From: Candidatus Nitrosopumilus sp.
Lineage (GTDB): Archaea > Thermoproteota > Nitrososphaeria > Nitrososphaerales > Nitrosopumilaceae
Length of the DNA: 46,434 bases
NCBI RefSeq assembly: GCF_029882185.1
Contig: NZ_JAOULD010000010.1
Coordinates: 1-46,434, forward strand
Direction: 5' to 3'
In this document: piece after piece, positions 22,992-31,713 of the stretch
How positions within the stretch are numbered: position 1 is the first letter of the stretch
How the letters are laid out: every line of letters begins with the position of its first letter
Program-made: the position numbers and the translations under genes
The notes under the pieces: generated by a model
Told to the model about the DNA's origin: nothing
The model's database searches: none
What the model saw: the letters and a program-made list of their open reading frames with translations, nothing else

Positions 22992-23975
22992 TTGTTGCCT
23001 AAAAAAGTCAGGATGACAAAAAACGGAATCCTATGTGAGGTTAATGATCAACGAGTTTACTTGGATCCAAAAAATGGTGACATTACTGGGATCAATTTTG
23101 TCTCTCATGCTCATTCTGATCATCTTCCCTCAAAAAACGGTGGTACTATTCTCTCTTCTATTGAAACTAATGAGATTGCTAATTTGCGTGGCTTCAAGAT
23201 GGAAAATCACATTGAATACCATGATGATTTTTCTCTAGTTGATAGTGGACACATTCTTGGATCTAAAGGTCTTCTTTTTGATGATATCTTTTATACTGGT
23301 GATGTTTGCACAAGAGACCGTGGATTTCTCAAAGGAGCAAAAATCCCAAAATGTAAAACTCTGATCACTGAATGCACTTTTGGCTTACCTGAATTTGTTT
23401 TTCCAAAACTTGACGATATTCTAAAGCAAGTAAATGAATTAATTTCTGAACTTTATGGTAAGGGCATACCTGTTATCCTGATGGGTTATCAATTAGGGAA
23501 AGCACAAACTATTACTCAATTTTTTGGTCACTGGGGTCCACTGTATCTGCATGATTCTGTAAAAAATATGAATTTACTACATCAAAAATTTGGGGTATCT
23601 CTCAAAGACGGAATTGGGCACACTGAGGCTGAAAAAAGAGGATTATTGGAAAAAAAACCTTGGATGATGGTTGCTCCAATGCTATCCAGTAAAAATAAGT
23701 TTGTTCAAGACATGAAATCAAAATATGGTGCTGTAACAATTGGATTTAGCGGATGGGCTCAATCAACTAAATTCCCTTTTGGACGACGTACAGATTACTC
23801 TATTCCAATGAGTGATCACTGTGATTACAATGAATTAATTGATTTAGTGATTCAATCTGGTGCAGAACAAGTATACACCATACATGGTTTTGTCAATGAA
23901 TTTGCAGAAGATTTGAGAAAACGTGGCATTAGTGCACAACCATTACTTGAAAATTCCCTAGATGATTTCACTTAG
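22992..23975 (+). CDS. Metallo-beta-lactamase/beta-CASP-type nuclease homologue
   Basis: A 327-residue protein with the metal motif FVSHAHSDHLP (HxHxDH), a second-site VDSGHILGSKG and YTGDV. The late parts GFSGWAQSTKFPFGRRTDYSIPMSDHCDYNEL and VYTIHGF fit the CPSF73/SNM1-like (COG1236) group, which processes RNA 3' ends or repairs DNA. Substrate cannot be fixed from sequence. The start is one of two tandem TTG codons at 22992. It overlaps the convergent Cys-rich gene by 8 bp. Confidence 0.8.
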   Translation: MLPKKVRMTKNGILCEVNDQRVYLDPKNGDITGINFVSHAHSDHLPSKNGGTILSSIETNEIANLRGFKMENHIEYHDDFSLVDSGHILGSKGLLFDDIFYTGDVCTRDRGFLKGAKIPKCKTLITECTFGLPEFVFPKLDDILKQVNELISELYGKGIPVILMGYQLGKAQTITQFFGHWGPLYLHDSVKNMNLLHQKFGVSLKDGIGHTEAEKRGLLEKKPWMMVAPMLSSKNKFVQDMKSKYGAVTIGFSGWAQSTKFPFGRRTDYSIPMSDHCDYNELIDLVIQSGAEQVYTIHGFVNEFAEDLRKRGISAQPLLENSLDDFT

Positions 23976-24204
23976 CAAATTTATTACATTCACATTTTTC
24001 AACTAGACATATTTCTACATTTCTGATATGATCATGGGAGAAGTGTTTGCATTTTTCATTCTTACAAATTCGCCTCTGAGCTTCCTTTTGTACCACCAAT
24101 TGGGCAATTTCATTTGCTTTTTCCTTTGTGTATCCTTTTTTATCAATATAGAAATGAACTACTCTGTTGTAAAGCATTTCTGGTTTGAATTGTTTTTCTA
24201 GCAA
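23968..24204 (-). CDS. Cys-rich small protein, possible zinc binder
   Basis: A 78-residue protein. The N-terminal half is helical (KGYTKEKANEIAQLVVQKEAQ); the C-terminal half has Cys/His spaced as CKNEKCKHFSH then CLVEKCEC, enough for one or two zinc sites. Its TTG start (24204) overlaps the stop of an upstream 33-codon Cys-rich frame, suggesting coupled translation. Function unknown. Confidence 0.6.
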   Translation of the reverse strand: MLEKQFKPEMLYNRVVHFYIDKKGYTKEKANEIAQLVVQKEAQRRICKNEKCKHFSHDHIRNVEICLVEKCECNKFAK

Positions 24205-24299
24205 TACTGTCTCTTCCTATTTCCTCGTCTAAAACTTGATCCCTTGTGACAGTCACATTTACAGCTCAAATCATTACAAAATCCGTGATTGTTTTTCAT
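24198..24299 (-). CDS. Cys-rich microprotein (33 residues)
   Basis: A 33-codon ATG frame with CNDLSCKCDCHKG near the start and a basic tail ending in Cys. Its TAG stop is interlocked with the TTG start of the 78-residue Cys-rich gene (7-nt overlap), a classic coupling arrangement. Both products are Cys-rich, which supports a joint metal-related role. An in-frame ATG one codon further upstream (24302) is an alternative start. No similarity recognised. Confidence 0.4.
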   Translation of the reverse strand: MKNNHGFCNDLSCKCDCHKGSSFRRGNRKRQYC

Positions 24300-24407
24300 C
24301 ATACTTTTAATTGTCAATTATGGTATTTGAAGGACTCTTCTAATTGACTAATCATTTGTTTAGTAAAAATTAAAAAAATTGAAATTTTTATGCACGTGTT
24401 TTTGGAT

Positions 24408-25697
24408 TTATTTTAAAATCATGCCTATGTCCATCAGATTTGTGTGGGTTGCATGGGTGATGATGTTTCCTTTTTGTTTTTGAAAGAACCGCCCTGAATC
24501 ACTATTTTTAAGAAATTCCTTCAGTATATCTAAATCCATTTTGACGTTTTCAGTAATTGCCCCTGCAAAAACAGAATTACCATCAATACCGTCCGTCCCT
24601 GCAGACGCAATAACCATCTTTTTTAATTTTTGAGTATTTTTTAATAATCTTAAAACTAATTCTTGATTTCTGCCCCCCATGCCGTTTCCCAAAACTTTGA
24701 CTGTTGGTTCCCCACCAAACACAATACATGTTTTTTTACTAGTTGAAATTTTATCGAGAATTTCTATAACTACTTTTTTTATGTCTCCAAAAACATGCAT
24801 TATGTCCACTGTATATCCCATCTCTTCAGCTTTTTCTTTCATTGCCTTTAGACAATCATCGTTATTTGCAATGACAAAATTTTCAATCCTTGCTTTTTTT
24901 GGAGTTTCGTCTTGTTTCTGATTCATTCTATTTTCTAATAATCTTAAAACTTCTTCTGGTATCTTTCTTTTTATTTTATATTTGTCGATAATTTCTAGTG
25001 CGTCTGCATATGTCGTGTCATCCATGTATGTTGTGCCTGATGCAATAGATGAAAGATCGTCTCCTTCAACATCTGACATTACCAAACTCACTCCATGGCA
25101 TTTCATGTTTTCAACAAGCTTACCTCCTTTGATTTTAGATAGGTGTTTTCTAATACAGTTGAACTCTTGAATTGTAGCTCCTGATTTTAACAGGACATTT
25201 GTAACATGTATCTTGTCATCCAAAGTAATTCCATCCGGCATTGCTAATAGTGACGAGCCACCTCCTGAGACTAGAAAAATTATCAATTCATCACTGCGCT
25301 TGTTTTGCACAAATTTCATGACCTCTTTTGCTGCCTTCACACTTGTTTGATCCGGTTTAGGGTGTCTTGAGTTGAAAATCTGAAATTTTTTACCTTTGAT
25401 TATTGATTTTGAGCCCTTGGGAATTACTATGATTCCATTTTTAATTGGGATGATTGCATTTAATGCCCTGGTCATAGAATCCCCGGCTTTTCCAAATGCT
25501 ACTGAATAGATGTTTGAATATTTCTCAAGACTGAATAATTTATCTTTAATTTTGATTTCTTTAGGTGTTACAAATTTTGCAATAATATTCTCTGGATTTG
25601 CTGCTTGAAGTCCTGCCTCTAAAATTTCTAAACAATCTTTCTTCTTGTCTGTGGTTGCCAGATCGTCAAAATTTTGGATAATCATACTGTCACTCAA
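24408..25697 (-). CDS. Glycerate 2-kinase (MOFRL family)
   Basis: A 429-residue enzyme with the GckA/TtuD-like N-terminal fold (VAFGKAGDSMTRAL, LVSGGGSSLLAMP, CIRKHLSKIKGGKL) and the C-terminal MOFRL part (VFGGEPTVKVLGNGMGGRNQEL, ASAGTDGIDGNS). It phosphorylates glycerate to 2-phosphoglycerate, linking glycerate to gluconeogenesis/glycolysis. It is divergent from the Fe-ADH gene with a 40-bp gap, so the two promoters are back to back. Family length is normal. Confidence 0.9.
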   Translation of the reverse strand: MSDSMIIQNFDDLATTDKKKDCLEILEAGLQAANPENIIAKFVTPKEIKIKDKLFSLEKYSNIYSVAFGKAGDSMTRALNAIIPIKNGIIVIPKGSKSIIKGKKFQIFNSRHPKPDQTSVKAAKEVMKFVQNKRSDELIIFLVSGGGSSLLAMPDGITLDDKIHVTNVLLKSGATIQEFNCIRKHLSKIKGGKLVENMKCHGVSLVMSDVEGDDLSSIASGTTYMDDTTYADALEIIDKYKIKRKIPEEVLRLLENRMNQKQDETPKKARIENFVIANNDDCLKAMKEKAEEMGYTVDIMHVFGDIKKVVIEILDKISTSKKTCIVFGGEPTVKVLGNGMGGRNQELVLRLLKNTQKLKKMVIASAGTDGIDGNSVFAGAITENVKMDLDILKEFLKNSDSGRFFQKQKGNIITHATHTNLMDIGMILK

Positions 25698-25705
25698 TAA
25701 TGCAA

Positions 25706-25720
25706 GATATAATAATAATC
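25706..25720 (+). promoter_or_regulatory. TATA-rich promoter of the Fe-ADH gene
   Basis: AAGATATAATAATAA lies about 25 nt ahead of the ATG at 25738 in the short divergent gap with glycerate kinase, consistent with a leaderless transcript. Confidence 0.45.
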
Positions 25721-25737
25721 AATGATGCCTTTCAGTT

Positions 25738-26682
25738 ATGAATACAGTACGCATTCCAAAAGTTATCAACTTTGGAGAAAATGCACTTGGTGAAACAGAG
25801 TATCCAAAAAATGCCCTAATTGTCACAACAGTTCCTCCTGAACTCTCTGACAAATGGATTGCAAGAATGGGAATTAAGGATTACATGTTGTATGACCAAG
25901 TAAAACCTGAACCATCAATCGATGACGTCAATACTGTTATTTCACAATTCAAAGACAAAGATCCATCATGTCTAATTGGACTTGGCGGTGGAAGTTCTAT
26001 GGATGTAGTAAAATATGCTGCACCTGAGATGAAAAAAGATAAAATCTTAATTCCAACTACGTTTGGAACTGGAGCTGAAATGACAACTTATTGTGTTCTG
26101 AAATTTGATGGTAAAAAGAAATTGTTACGTGAAGACAGATTTCTAGCTGATATGGCCGTTGTAGATTCATACTTCTTGGACGGAACTCCGCAACAAGTCA
26201 TAAACAACTCCGTCTGTGATGCATGTGCTCAAGCAACCGAAGGCTATGATAGCAAACTAGGTAATGACTTGACAAGAACTCTATGTAAGCAAGCATTTGA
26301 GATTCTATATGATGCAATTATGAATGACAAACCAGAAAACTATCCTTATGGATCAATGTTGTCTGGAATGGGATTTGGTAATTGCTCTACAACTTTAGGA
26401 CATGCTTTGTCCTATGTGTTCTCAAATGAAGGTGTGCCTCATGGATATTCATTATCTTCTTGTACCACCGTCGCACACAAGCATAACAAGTCAATCTTCT
26501 ATGACAGATTCAAAGAGGCAATGGAAAAACTAGGCTTTGATAAACTAGAACTCAAAGCTGATGTTTCAGAAGCTGCGGACACTGTAATGACTGATAAAGG
26601 TCATTTGGATCCAAATCCAATCCCAATATCAAAAGATGATGTTGTAAAGTGTCTTGAAGACATCAAAGCAGGTAATTTGTAA
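25738..26682 (+). CDS. Iron-containing alcohol dehydrogenase, probable malonic semialdehyde reductase
   Basis: A 314-residue member of the Fe-ADH family: GLGGGSSMDVVKYAA (NAD(P) loop), IPTTFGTGAEMT, DACAQATEGY, GHALSYVF and EGVPHGYSLS carry the dinucleotide- and metal-binding residues. From memory, a Nitrosopumilus maritimus Fe-ADH (Nmar_1110) has been characterised as the malonic semialdehyde reductase of the 3-hydroxypropionate/4-hydroxybutyrate cycle. The presence of cdvC about 20 kb away fits the order I recall for that genome, supporting orthology by inference. Somewhat shorter than typical Fe-ADHs (about 380). Specific substrate not readable from sequence. Confidence 0.8.
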   Translation: MNTVRIPKVINFGENALGETEYPKNALIVTTVPPELSDKWIARMGIKDYMLYDQVKPEPSIDDVNTVISQFKDKDPSCLIGLGGGSSMDVVKYAAPEMKKDKILIPTTFGTGAEMTTYCVLKFDGKKKLLREDRFLADMAVVDSYFLDGTPQQVINNSVCDACAQATEGYDSKLGNDLTRTLCKQAFEILYDAIMNDKPENYPYGSMLSGMGFGNCSTTLGHALSYVFSNEGVPHGYSLSSCTTVAHKHNKSIFYDRFKEAMEKLGFDKLELKADVSEAADTVMTDKGHLDPNPIPISKDDVVKCLEDIKAGNL

Positions 26683-26693
26683 AAAATTCGATA

Positions 26694-26717
26694 TTTTTTA
26701 CTTTTTTTTCTATTTTA
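26694..26717 (+). terminator. T-tract terminator after Fe-ADH
   Basis: Runs of T (26694-26699 and 26702-26709, then more T-rich sequence) begin 12 bp after the stop codon. Archaeal RNA polymerase terminates at such tracts. Confidence 0.5.
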
Positions 26718-26722
26718 TCTAT

Positions 26723-26743
26723 AAGCTGCGAAATTGGCAGCTT
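26723..26743. promoter_or_regulatory. Inverted repeat ahead of the LLM oxidoreductase gene
   Basis: AAGCTGC (26723-26729) and GCAGCTT (26737-26743) form a perfect 7-bp palindrome arm pair around 7 nt, directly upstream of the A/T-rich promoter of the gene at 26777. Position suits an operator, but a hairpin belonging to the preceding terminator is equally possible. Confidence 0.3.
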
Positions 26744-26776
26744 GATTAAACTTTTTATTCTAATACTCTGTCGTAC

Positions 26777-27883
26777 ATGTACTTGACAGATAAAAAAATC
26801 AAATTTGGTATTCAAAATGGCCTTAATGTTGCAAGAGCTGGTTATACTGAAGACCAAATATTGACAGCATGTATGCTTGCTGATAAAACTGGCTATGATT
26901 CAATTTTCTATATGGATCACACTAATGTTCCTCAGTGGAAGAATGCCACTGTTCTTGATCCTTGGGTTATGCTATCTGCAATTGCCGCAGTTACAAATAA
27001 TGTTGAACTGGGAACTTGTGTAACTGATGCTATTAGAAGACACCCTTCAAACATTGCACTAGCTGCAATAACTCTTGATAGAGTTTCAAAAGGCCGAGCA
27101 ATTTTGGGAATTGGAGCAGGTGAGGCACAAAATCTAAAGGAATTTTGCATTCCCTTTGAAAAACCTGTTTCTAAATGGGAAGAACAAATTGAAACCATTC
27201 ATACTTTATATCAGTCAACTCCTGATAATACTGTAAACTATAAAGGAAAATACTATCAACTTGAAGGTGCATGTTTGCAAGCACCACCAATTAGAAAACC
27301 ACGTCCACCAACTTACATGGCATCTGGTGGTAAACGTACACTTGAATTAACCGGAAAATTAGGAGATGGATGGTTGCCAATTGGATACACTCCTGAATTG
27401 TTTGAAGATCATAAAAAACAAATCGAGTTCTCAATGAATAAGAACAACAGAACCCAAGCAGAAAAAGATAACTTCCAATTTGCTTTAGATATTGACGTTT
27501 ACTTCTCTGACGATGCAGAAGCATCATGGGCTAAAATGAAAGAAGCCGTCAAAGTAAGTCTATTCAAGCCTGAAATTTTAAGAGTTCACGGATTAAAAGA
27601 AATTGAAGGATTTGATTTCGTCAAATACTTTACAGAATACTCCATGTCTGATCAAAGTTGGATTGTAAAGATGAGAGAAGCAGCAACTAAGATTCCTGAC
27701 GGTGTTGCACGTTCATCAACCGCAGTTGGTACTCCTGAAGACATGATTCCAACATTTGAGAGATTCATGGATGCTGGTGTAAATCACTTTGTTATTAGAT
27801 TCTGGGGTAAGAACTACTTTGGCTCTATTGACAAATTTGCAAGCCATGTTATGCCTGTATTGCGTGAAAAAGCCAAACAGTAA
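26777..27883 (+). CDS. LLM-class F420-dependent oxidoreductase (Mer-like)
   Basis: A 368-residue TIM-barrel protein of the bacterial-luciferase-like superfamily. Characteristic parts are DSIFYMDHTN, ELGTCVTDAIRRHPSNIALAA, GRAILGIGAGEAQNL, PPTYMASGGKRTLELTGKLGDGWLPI and the C-terminal MDAGVNHFVIRFW. These resemble methylene-tetrahydromethanopterin reductase and F420-dependent dehydrogenases. Thaumarchaea make F420. Substrate is unknown. Separate promoter from the upstream Fe-ADH gene. Confidence 0.85.
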   Translation: MYLTDKKIKFGIQNGLNVARAGYTEDQILTACMLADKTGYDSIFYMDHTNVPQWKNATVLDPWVMLSAIAAVTNNVELGTCVTDAIRRHPSNIALAAITLDRVSKGRAILGIGAGEAQNLKEFCIPFEKPVSKWEEQIETIHTLYQSTPDNTVNYKGKYYQLEGACLQAPPIRKPRPPTYMASGGKRTLELTGKLGDGWLPIGYTPELFEDHKKQIEFSMNKNNRTQAEKDNFQFALDIDVYFSDDAEASWAKMKEAVKVSLFKPEILRVHGLKEIEGFDFVKYFTEYSMSDQSWIVKMREAATKIPDGVARSSTAVGTPEDMIPTFERFMDAGVNHFVIRFWGKNYFGSIDKFASHVMPVLREKAKQ

Positions 27884-27937
27884 GACATTCTAGAATATAC
27901 AGAAAATCATTTAGCATACTTGTTACCAGAAATTATT

Positions 27938-28168
27938 ATGGATGAAGACCTTCCTGAATCAGTAAAAAAATGCCTGGATATTTTAGAAGAAAATGTGGAA
28001 ATTTTGGCAAATCTTGAATATGATTTAGATGATGAAAAGGAAGATGAATTGACTCCTGATATGGGGTTACACAATTTGTATGATATGACTGAAGACGTTG
28101 CAGAATCAGTAAAGATTAAGCGTGCAGAATCTAATTTTGCAAGACGTCAAGCTGAAGATTCTCTATGA
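27938..28168 (+). CDS. Small acidic helical protein (76 residues)
   Basis: An acidic, all-helical protein (DEDLPESVKKCLDILEENVE, DLDDEKEDELTP). I chose the ATG at 27938; a TTG six codons upstream (27920) is an alternative. No family recognised. It follows the LLM gene by about 55 bp and ends overlapping the convergent basic protein gene by 6 bp. Confidence 0.55.
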   Translation: MDEDLPESVKKCLDILEENVEILANLEYDLDDEKEDELTPDMGLHNLYDMTEDVAESVKIKRAESNFARRQAEDSL

Positions 28169-28576
28169 TTTATGAGGTCTTTTCTTTTTAGTAAATGATT
28201 TTACCCTTCGTTTGTTTTTTTGTTTTTCTAGTCTTTTCCTAGTCCGTTCAGTTGCATTTGTTGATCCTTGAATGATTTTTGTTCTACTTCCATCCCTTAA
28301 CATTATTTCTTTACCTTTGAATCTGTATTCCACATCCCTGCATTTGATGTAATATTTTTTTAAACAAAAAAATATTCTGTTGTTTGTCCCATGCATTTCT
28401 TTGACTTCCTTTGACTTTTTCAAGTCGTTGAGGATATTTCGTAATAATCCTTTGTCGATATCGGTAATTCTATGCAATTCTCTAAACCAGATGAACTTTG
28501 AATCAGAACCCCATTCTTCTAGAAGATTCAGTGCCTTCTTTGTAGCTTCTTCTCTTTCTTCATCTATTTCGCTCAT
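28163..28576 (-). CDS. Basic winged-helix-like hypothetical protein
   Basis: A 137-residue protein. Residues about 20-65 (WFRELHRITDIDKGLLRNIL and following, ending in NNRIFFCL) look like a winged helix; the C terminus is very basic (RTRKRLEKQKNKRRVKSF). The ATG at 28576 (MSEIDEEREE) is preferred to the frame start at 28609 because an A/T-rich box sits about 25 nt upstream. Nucleic-acid binding is likely; target unknown. Confidence 0.6.
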   Translation of the reverse strand: MSEIDEEREEATKKALNLLEEWGSDSKFIWFRELHRITDIDKGLLRNILNDLKKSKEVKEMHGTNNRIFFCLKKYYIKCRDVEYRFKGKEIMLRDGSRTKIIQGSTNATERTRKRLEKQKNKRRVKSFTKKKRPHKS

Positions 28577-28662
28577 TTTCTTATTGTGATTTAATCCTAA
28601 ATTTAGCAATTTACATTAATGAAGAATTTGAATGAAAAAATCTAGAATGTTTTTGGCTTTTG

Positions 28663-28773
28663 ATGGTTTTATTACTTTCTTTTGTAAGCAAGGGTTTCAT
28701 AACTGAATGCAATGAATTAGAATGTAAAATTTCAAAGATTAAGGCAATGGCAAAAGAATTGGATGGCGATTAA
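28663..28773 (+). CDS. Possible 36-residue membrane/secreted microprotein
   Basis: An ATG frame of 36 codons starting with a hydrophobic MVLLLSFVSKGFITEC and continuing with a short charged helix. It fills most of the gap between two minus-strand genes and ends convergent with a 4-bp overlap. No ribosome-binding site or clear TATA box. Weak evidence only. Confidence 0.25.
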   Translation: MVLLLSFVSKGFITECNELECKISKIKAMAKELDGD

Positions 28774-29000
28774 TCCCATCTCTTTGATTTTGCTTTTCTT
28801 TCCTTAATTCTACTTCTTGTCACTCTGACTGATTGTTTTTGATTATTTTCCATTTTATTTGCAATTGAATCAATCTGTTTGATTATTCTTGCTTGTAGTT
28901 CAGGGGAGTTTGTTTTTAGTACTCTCTTTTTCAATTTTTTTAATTGATTTGAATATCCTTGATAATCTTCTTTTAATTCATTCAGGTACGGATCATTCAT
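28770..29000 (-). CDS. Small basic coiled-coil protein (76 residues)
   Basis: A 76-residue Lys/Arg/Gln-rich helical protein (LNELKEDYQGYSNQLKKLKK, then KMENNQKQSVRVTRSRIKER). It has the heptad look of a coiled coil with a basic tail. No family recognised. It is divergent from the flavoprotein gene at 29075, with a T/A-rich promoter zone between. Confidence 0.55.
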   Translation of the reverse strand: MNDPYLNELKEDYQGYSNQLKKLKKRVLKTNSPELQARIIKQIDSIANKMENNQKQSVRVTRSRIKERKAKSKRWD

Positions 29001-29074
29001 GATGGTTTTTAATTCGTCTTGTATTTTAGGAATTTCGACACTGGATTTATAATATTATTTATCTTATTTTTTTT

Positions 29075-29707
29075 GTGCAGTTAACTGGAATTCTTCAAAT
29101 TAAATCATATGAAAAAGTAAAAGAGTTTTTGAACGATGAACATGTTGGGCGTGTTGCTAGCATTGATGTAAATGGCTTTCCTCAGATAATCCCAATGAAT
29201 TTCGTGTTTCTCAATGATGTTGTTTACATGCATTCCCATGTAAAAGGTGAAAAATTAGATAATATGTCTAGAAATAACAAAGTGGGATTTGAGGCAGATC
29301 GAGAACTAGAGTTTTTGCCTTCCTATTTTGAAGATCCATACAATGCATCTTTAGCTGATACGTTATACATCAGCATTGTAATCAAGGGAGTGGCCTCTTT
29401 TGTATCTGATAGAGAAGAGAAAACACTTGCACTAAATGGCTTGATGGAAAAATATCAGCCTGAGGGGCAATATGACCCGATTCAATCTGATATGCGTGTT
29501 TTAGATGCTGTTAGCGTAATCAAAGTTACTCCTCAAACATTACATGGAAAATACAAAATTGGTCAACACATGAGGTCTGATGACAGAATGATTCTTGCTC
29601 AAAAAATCCTGAAAAAAAATTCCCCCTCTGCTCGTGAAACGTTGAAAATAATGGGGTTTCAAATAACTGATACTGGTTTGAAAATGATCGATGAACCTGT
29701 ATGGTGA
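29075..29707 (+). CDS. PNPOx-like FMN/F420-binding protein
   Basis: A 210-residue split-barrel flavoprotein: FLNDEHVGRVASIDVNGFPQ, PMNFVFLNDVVYMHSH, KGEKLDNMSRNNKVGFEAD and IVIKGVASFVSD follow the pyridoxamine-phosphate-oxidase-like pattern. The GTG at 29075 lies after TATA-like sequence. Probable flavin or F420 oxidoreductase; substrate unknown. It precedes the uvr operon by 44 bp but has its own promoter. Confidence 0.75.
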   Translation: MQLTGILQIKSYEKVKEFLNDEHVGRVASIDVNGFPQIIPMNFVFLNDVVYMHSHVKGEKLDNMSRNNKVGFEADRELEFLPSYFEDPYNASLADTLYISIVIKGVASFVSDREEKTLALNGLMEKYQPEGQYDPIQSDMRVLDAVSVIKVTPQTLHGKYKIGQHMRSDDRMILAQKILKKNSPSARETLKIMGFQITDTGLKMIDEPVW

Positions 29708-29751
29708 TCCTGTTTTGATATCGCCATTGCTTTAAATTCAGTTTTCAAGGA

Positions 29752-31713
29752 TTGTATCTGTTGGAGCAACTTTCTCAATTTGAATTGGTATCAGATTATA
29801 CTCCTACAGGTGATCAACCTCAAGCAATTGACGCATTAGTCAAAGGCGTAAAGAAAAAAACTGTTCAAACATTACTTGGTGTGACTGGAAGTGGCAAAAC
29901 GTTTTCTATTGCAAATGTCATTGCAAGGACTGGCAAGAATACTCTTGTAGTCTCTCACAACAAAACTCTTGCAGCTCAACTTTATTCTGAATTAAAACAA
30001 TTCTTTCCAAAAAACAATGTTGGATATTTTGTATCATACTATGACTATTATCAACCCGAGAGTTATCTTCCTCAAACTGACACTTATATCGAAAAAGACA
30101 CTCAGATAAATGAAAAAATTGAAAAATTGAGATTAGAGGCGACTGCAATGCTGCTCTCAGGAGAACCTACAATTATTGTCTCTACCGTGTCTTGCATATA
30201 CTCACTTGGAAATCCACGTGACTGGGAAGATCTGGCTATCACACTTAACATTGGGGATGAAATTAAGAGAAGCGAGATTATACGAAGATTTGTAGATGCA
30301 AGATATGAAAGAAATGACACTGAGGTGGCCCCTGGAAATTTTAGAGTAAAAGGGGACACCATTGATGTTACCCCTGCTTATTCTCAAGATTTAGTTAGGA
30401 TCTCAATGTTTGGAGATGAAATAGAAAAAATTGCTCTTTTAGATCATGTGTCGCTAAAAGAAAAAAAGAAAATAAACCAAATGAAAATTTTTCCAGCAAA
30501 ACACTATTTGATTGCAAAAGACGTTCGAAAAAAAGCCGTCAAATCAATTAGAGACGAATTAAAATCAAGACTGCCTGAATTAAATGAATTGGAAAAACAA
30601 AGACTGGAGATGCGTACAAAATATGATTTGGAAATGATTGAGGAGTTGGGATATTGTTCTGGCATTGAAAATTATTCGAGGCATTTTGATGGGAGAAGAC
30701 CTGGAGAAAAAGCATTCTGCTTGATGGATTTTTTCGGTGATGATTATCTTATGGTAATTGATGAATCTCATGTCACCTTGCCTCAACTTCATGGAATGTA
30801 CAAAGGTGATCATTCTAGAAAAAATGAATTGGTTACATATGGATTTAGGCTTCCAAGCGCATTTGATAATCGACCTTTAAAATTTGAAGAATTTGAAAAA
30901 TACATACAAAACACAATTTTTGTTTCAGCAACTCCCTCTGAATATGAAAAAAAAATATCTTCTCAAATTGCTGAACAACTTGTAAGGCCTACTGGCTTAC
31001 TTGATCCTCAAGTCGAAATCAGGCCCACAAAAGACCAAATGGATGATTTGATAAAAGAAATCAACAAAAGATCTGTCAATTCTGAGCGTGTTTTAGTCAC
31101 AACATTGACAAAAAGAATGGCTGAGGATCTCGCTGAATACCTTTCAAAAAAACAGGTCCGAGTAAGATATATGCATTCTGAAATTGAAGGATTACAGAGA
31201 ACCGAGATTATTAGACAACTGCGTCTTGGCGAATTTGATGTTCTTGTGGGAATTAATCTTCTACGAGAAGGGCTTGATATTCCAGAAGTTTCACTAGTTG
31301 CTATATTGGATGCTGATAAGGAAGGGTTTTTGAGAAACTTTACCAGTCTGATTCAAACTTGTGGTAGGGCTGCAAGAAATGCAAATGGAACTGTCATAAT
31401 GTATGCTGATAAAAAAACTGAATCTATGAAGAATGCCATGAATGAAACTATTCGTCGTAGAGAAAAACAAATGCAATATAACAAAGAACACAACATTACT
31501 CCTAAAACAATAATCAAATCGGTTCCAGAACAAGAAGTTGCTTTAGATGATTCAAAATTAAAATCTGTACATGACCTTGCAGCAGAAATAATCGACTTAG
31601 ATGCACAAATGAAAAAATATTCTGAAGAATTGGATTTTGAACGTGCAATTGAATGCAGGGATAGAATAAAAAGAATGGAAAAGGAGATTGAATTCAAAAA
31701 TGGTAGAAAATAA
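29752..31713 (+). CDS. uvrB: Excinuclease ABC subunit B
   Basis: A 653-residue DNA helicase-like damage-verification protein. Walker A GVTGSGKTF (about 44-52), the beta-hairpin YYDYYQPESYLPQTDTYIEK, MVIDESH (DExx box), motif VI QTCGRAARN and the C-terminal UVR motif (EELDFERAIECRDRIKRMEKE, for UvrC contact) are all present. Start is TTG at 29752 or 29761. It heads the uvrB-uvrA-uvrC operon. A bacterial-type repair set in an archaeon, as known for mesophilic lineages, points to ancient transfer. Confidence 0.95.
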   Translation: MYLLEQLSQFELVSDYTPTGDQPQAIDALVKGVKKKTVQTLLGVTGSGKTFSIANVIARTGKNTLVVSHNKTLAAQLYSELKQFFPKNNVGYFVSYYDYYQPESYLPQTDTYIEKDTQINEKIEKLRLEATAMLLSGEPTIIVSTVSCIYSLGNPRDWEDLAITLNIGDEIKRSEIIRRFVDARYERNDTEVAPGNFRVKGDTIDVTPAYSQDLVRISMFGDEIEKIALLDHVSLKEKKKINQMKIFPAKHYLIAKDVRKKAVKSIRDELKSRLPELNELEKQRLEMRTKYDLEMIEELGYCSGIENYSRHFDGRRPGEKAFCLMDFFGDDYLMVIDESHVTLPQLHGMYKGDHSRKNELVTYGFRLPSAFDNRPLKFEEFEKYIQNTIFVSATPSEYEKKISSQIAEQLVRPTGLLDPQVEIRPTKDQMDDLIKEINKRSVNSERVLVTTLTKRMAEDLAEYLSKKQVRVRYMHSEIEGLQRTEIIRQLRLGEFDVLVGINLLREGLDIPEVSLVAILDADKEGFLRNFTSLIQTCGRAARNANGTVIMYADKKTESMKNAMNETIRRREKQMQYNKEHNITPKTIIKSVPEQEVALDDSKLKSVHDLAAEIIDLDAQMKKYSEELDFERAIECRDRIKRMEKEIEFKNGRK

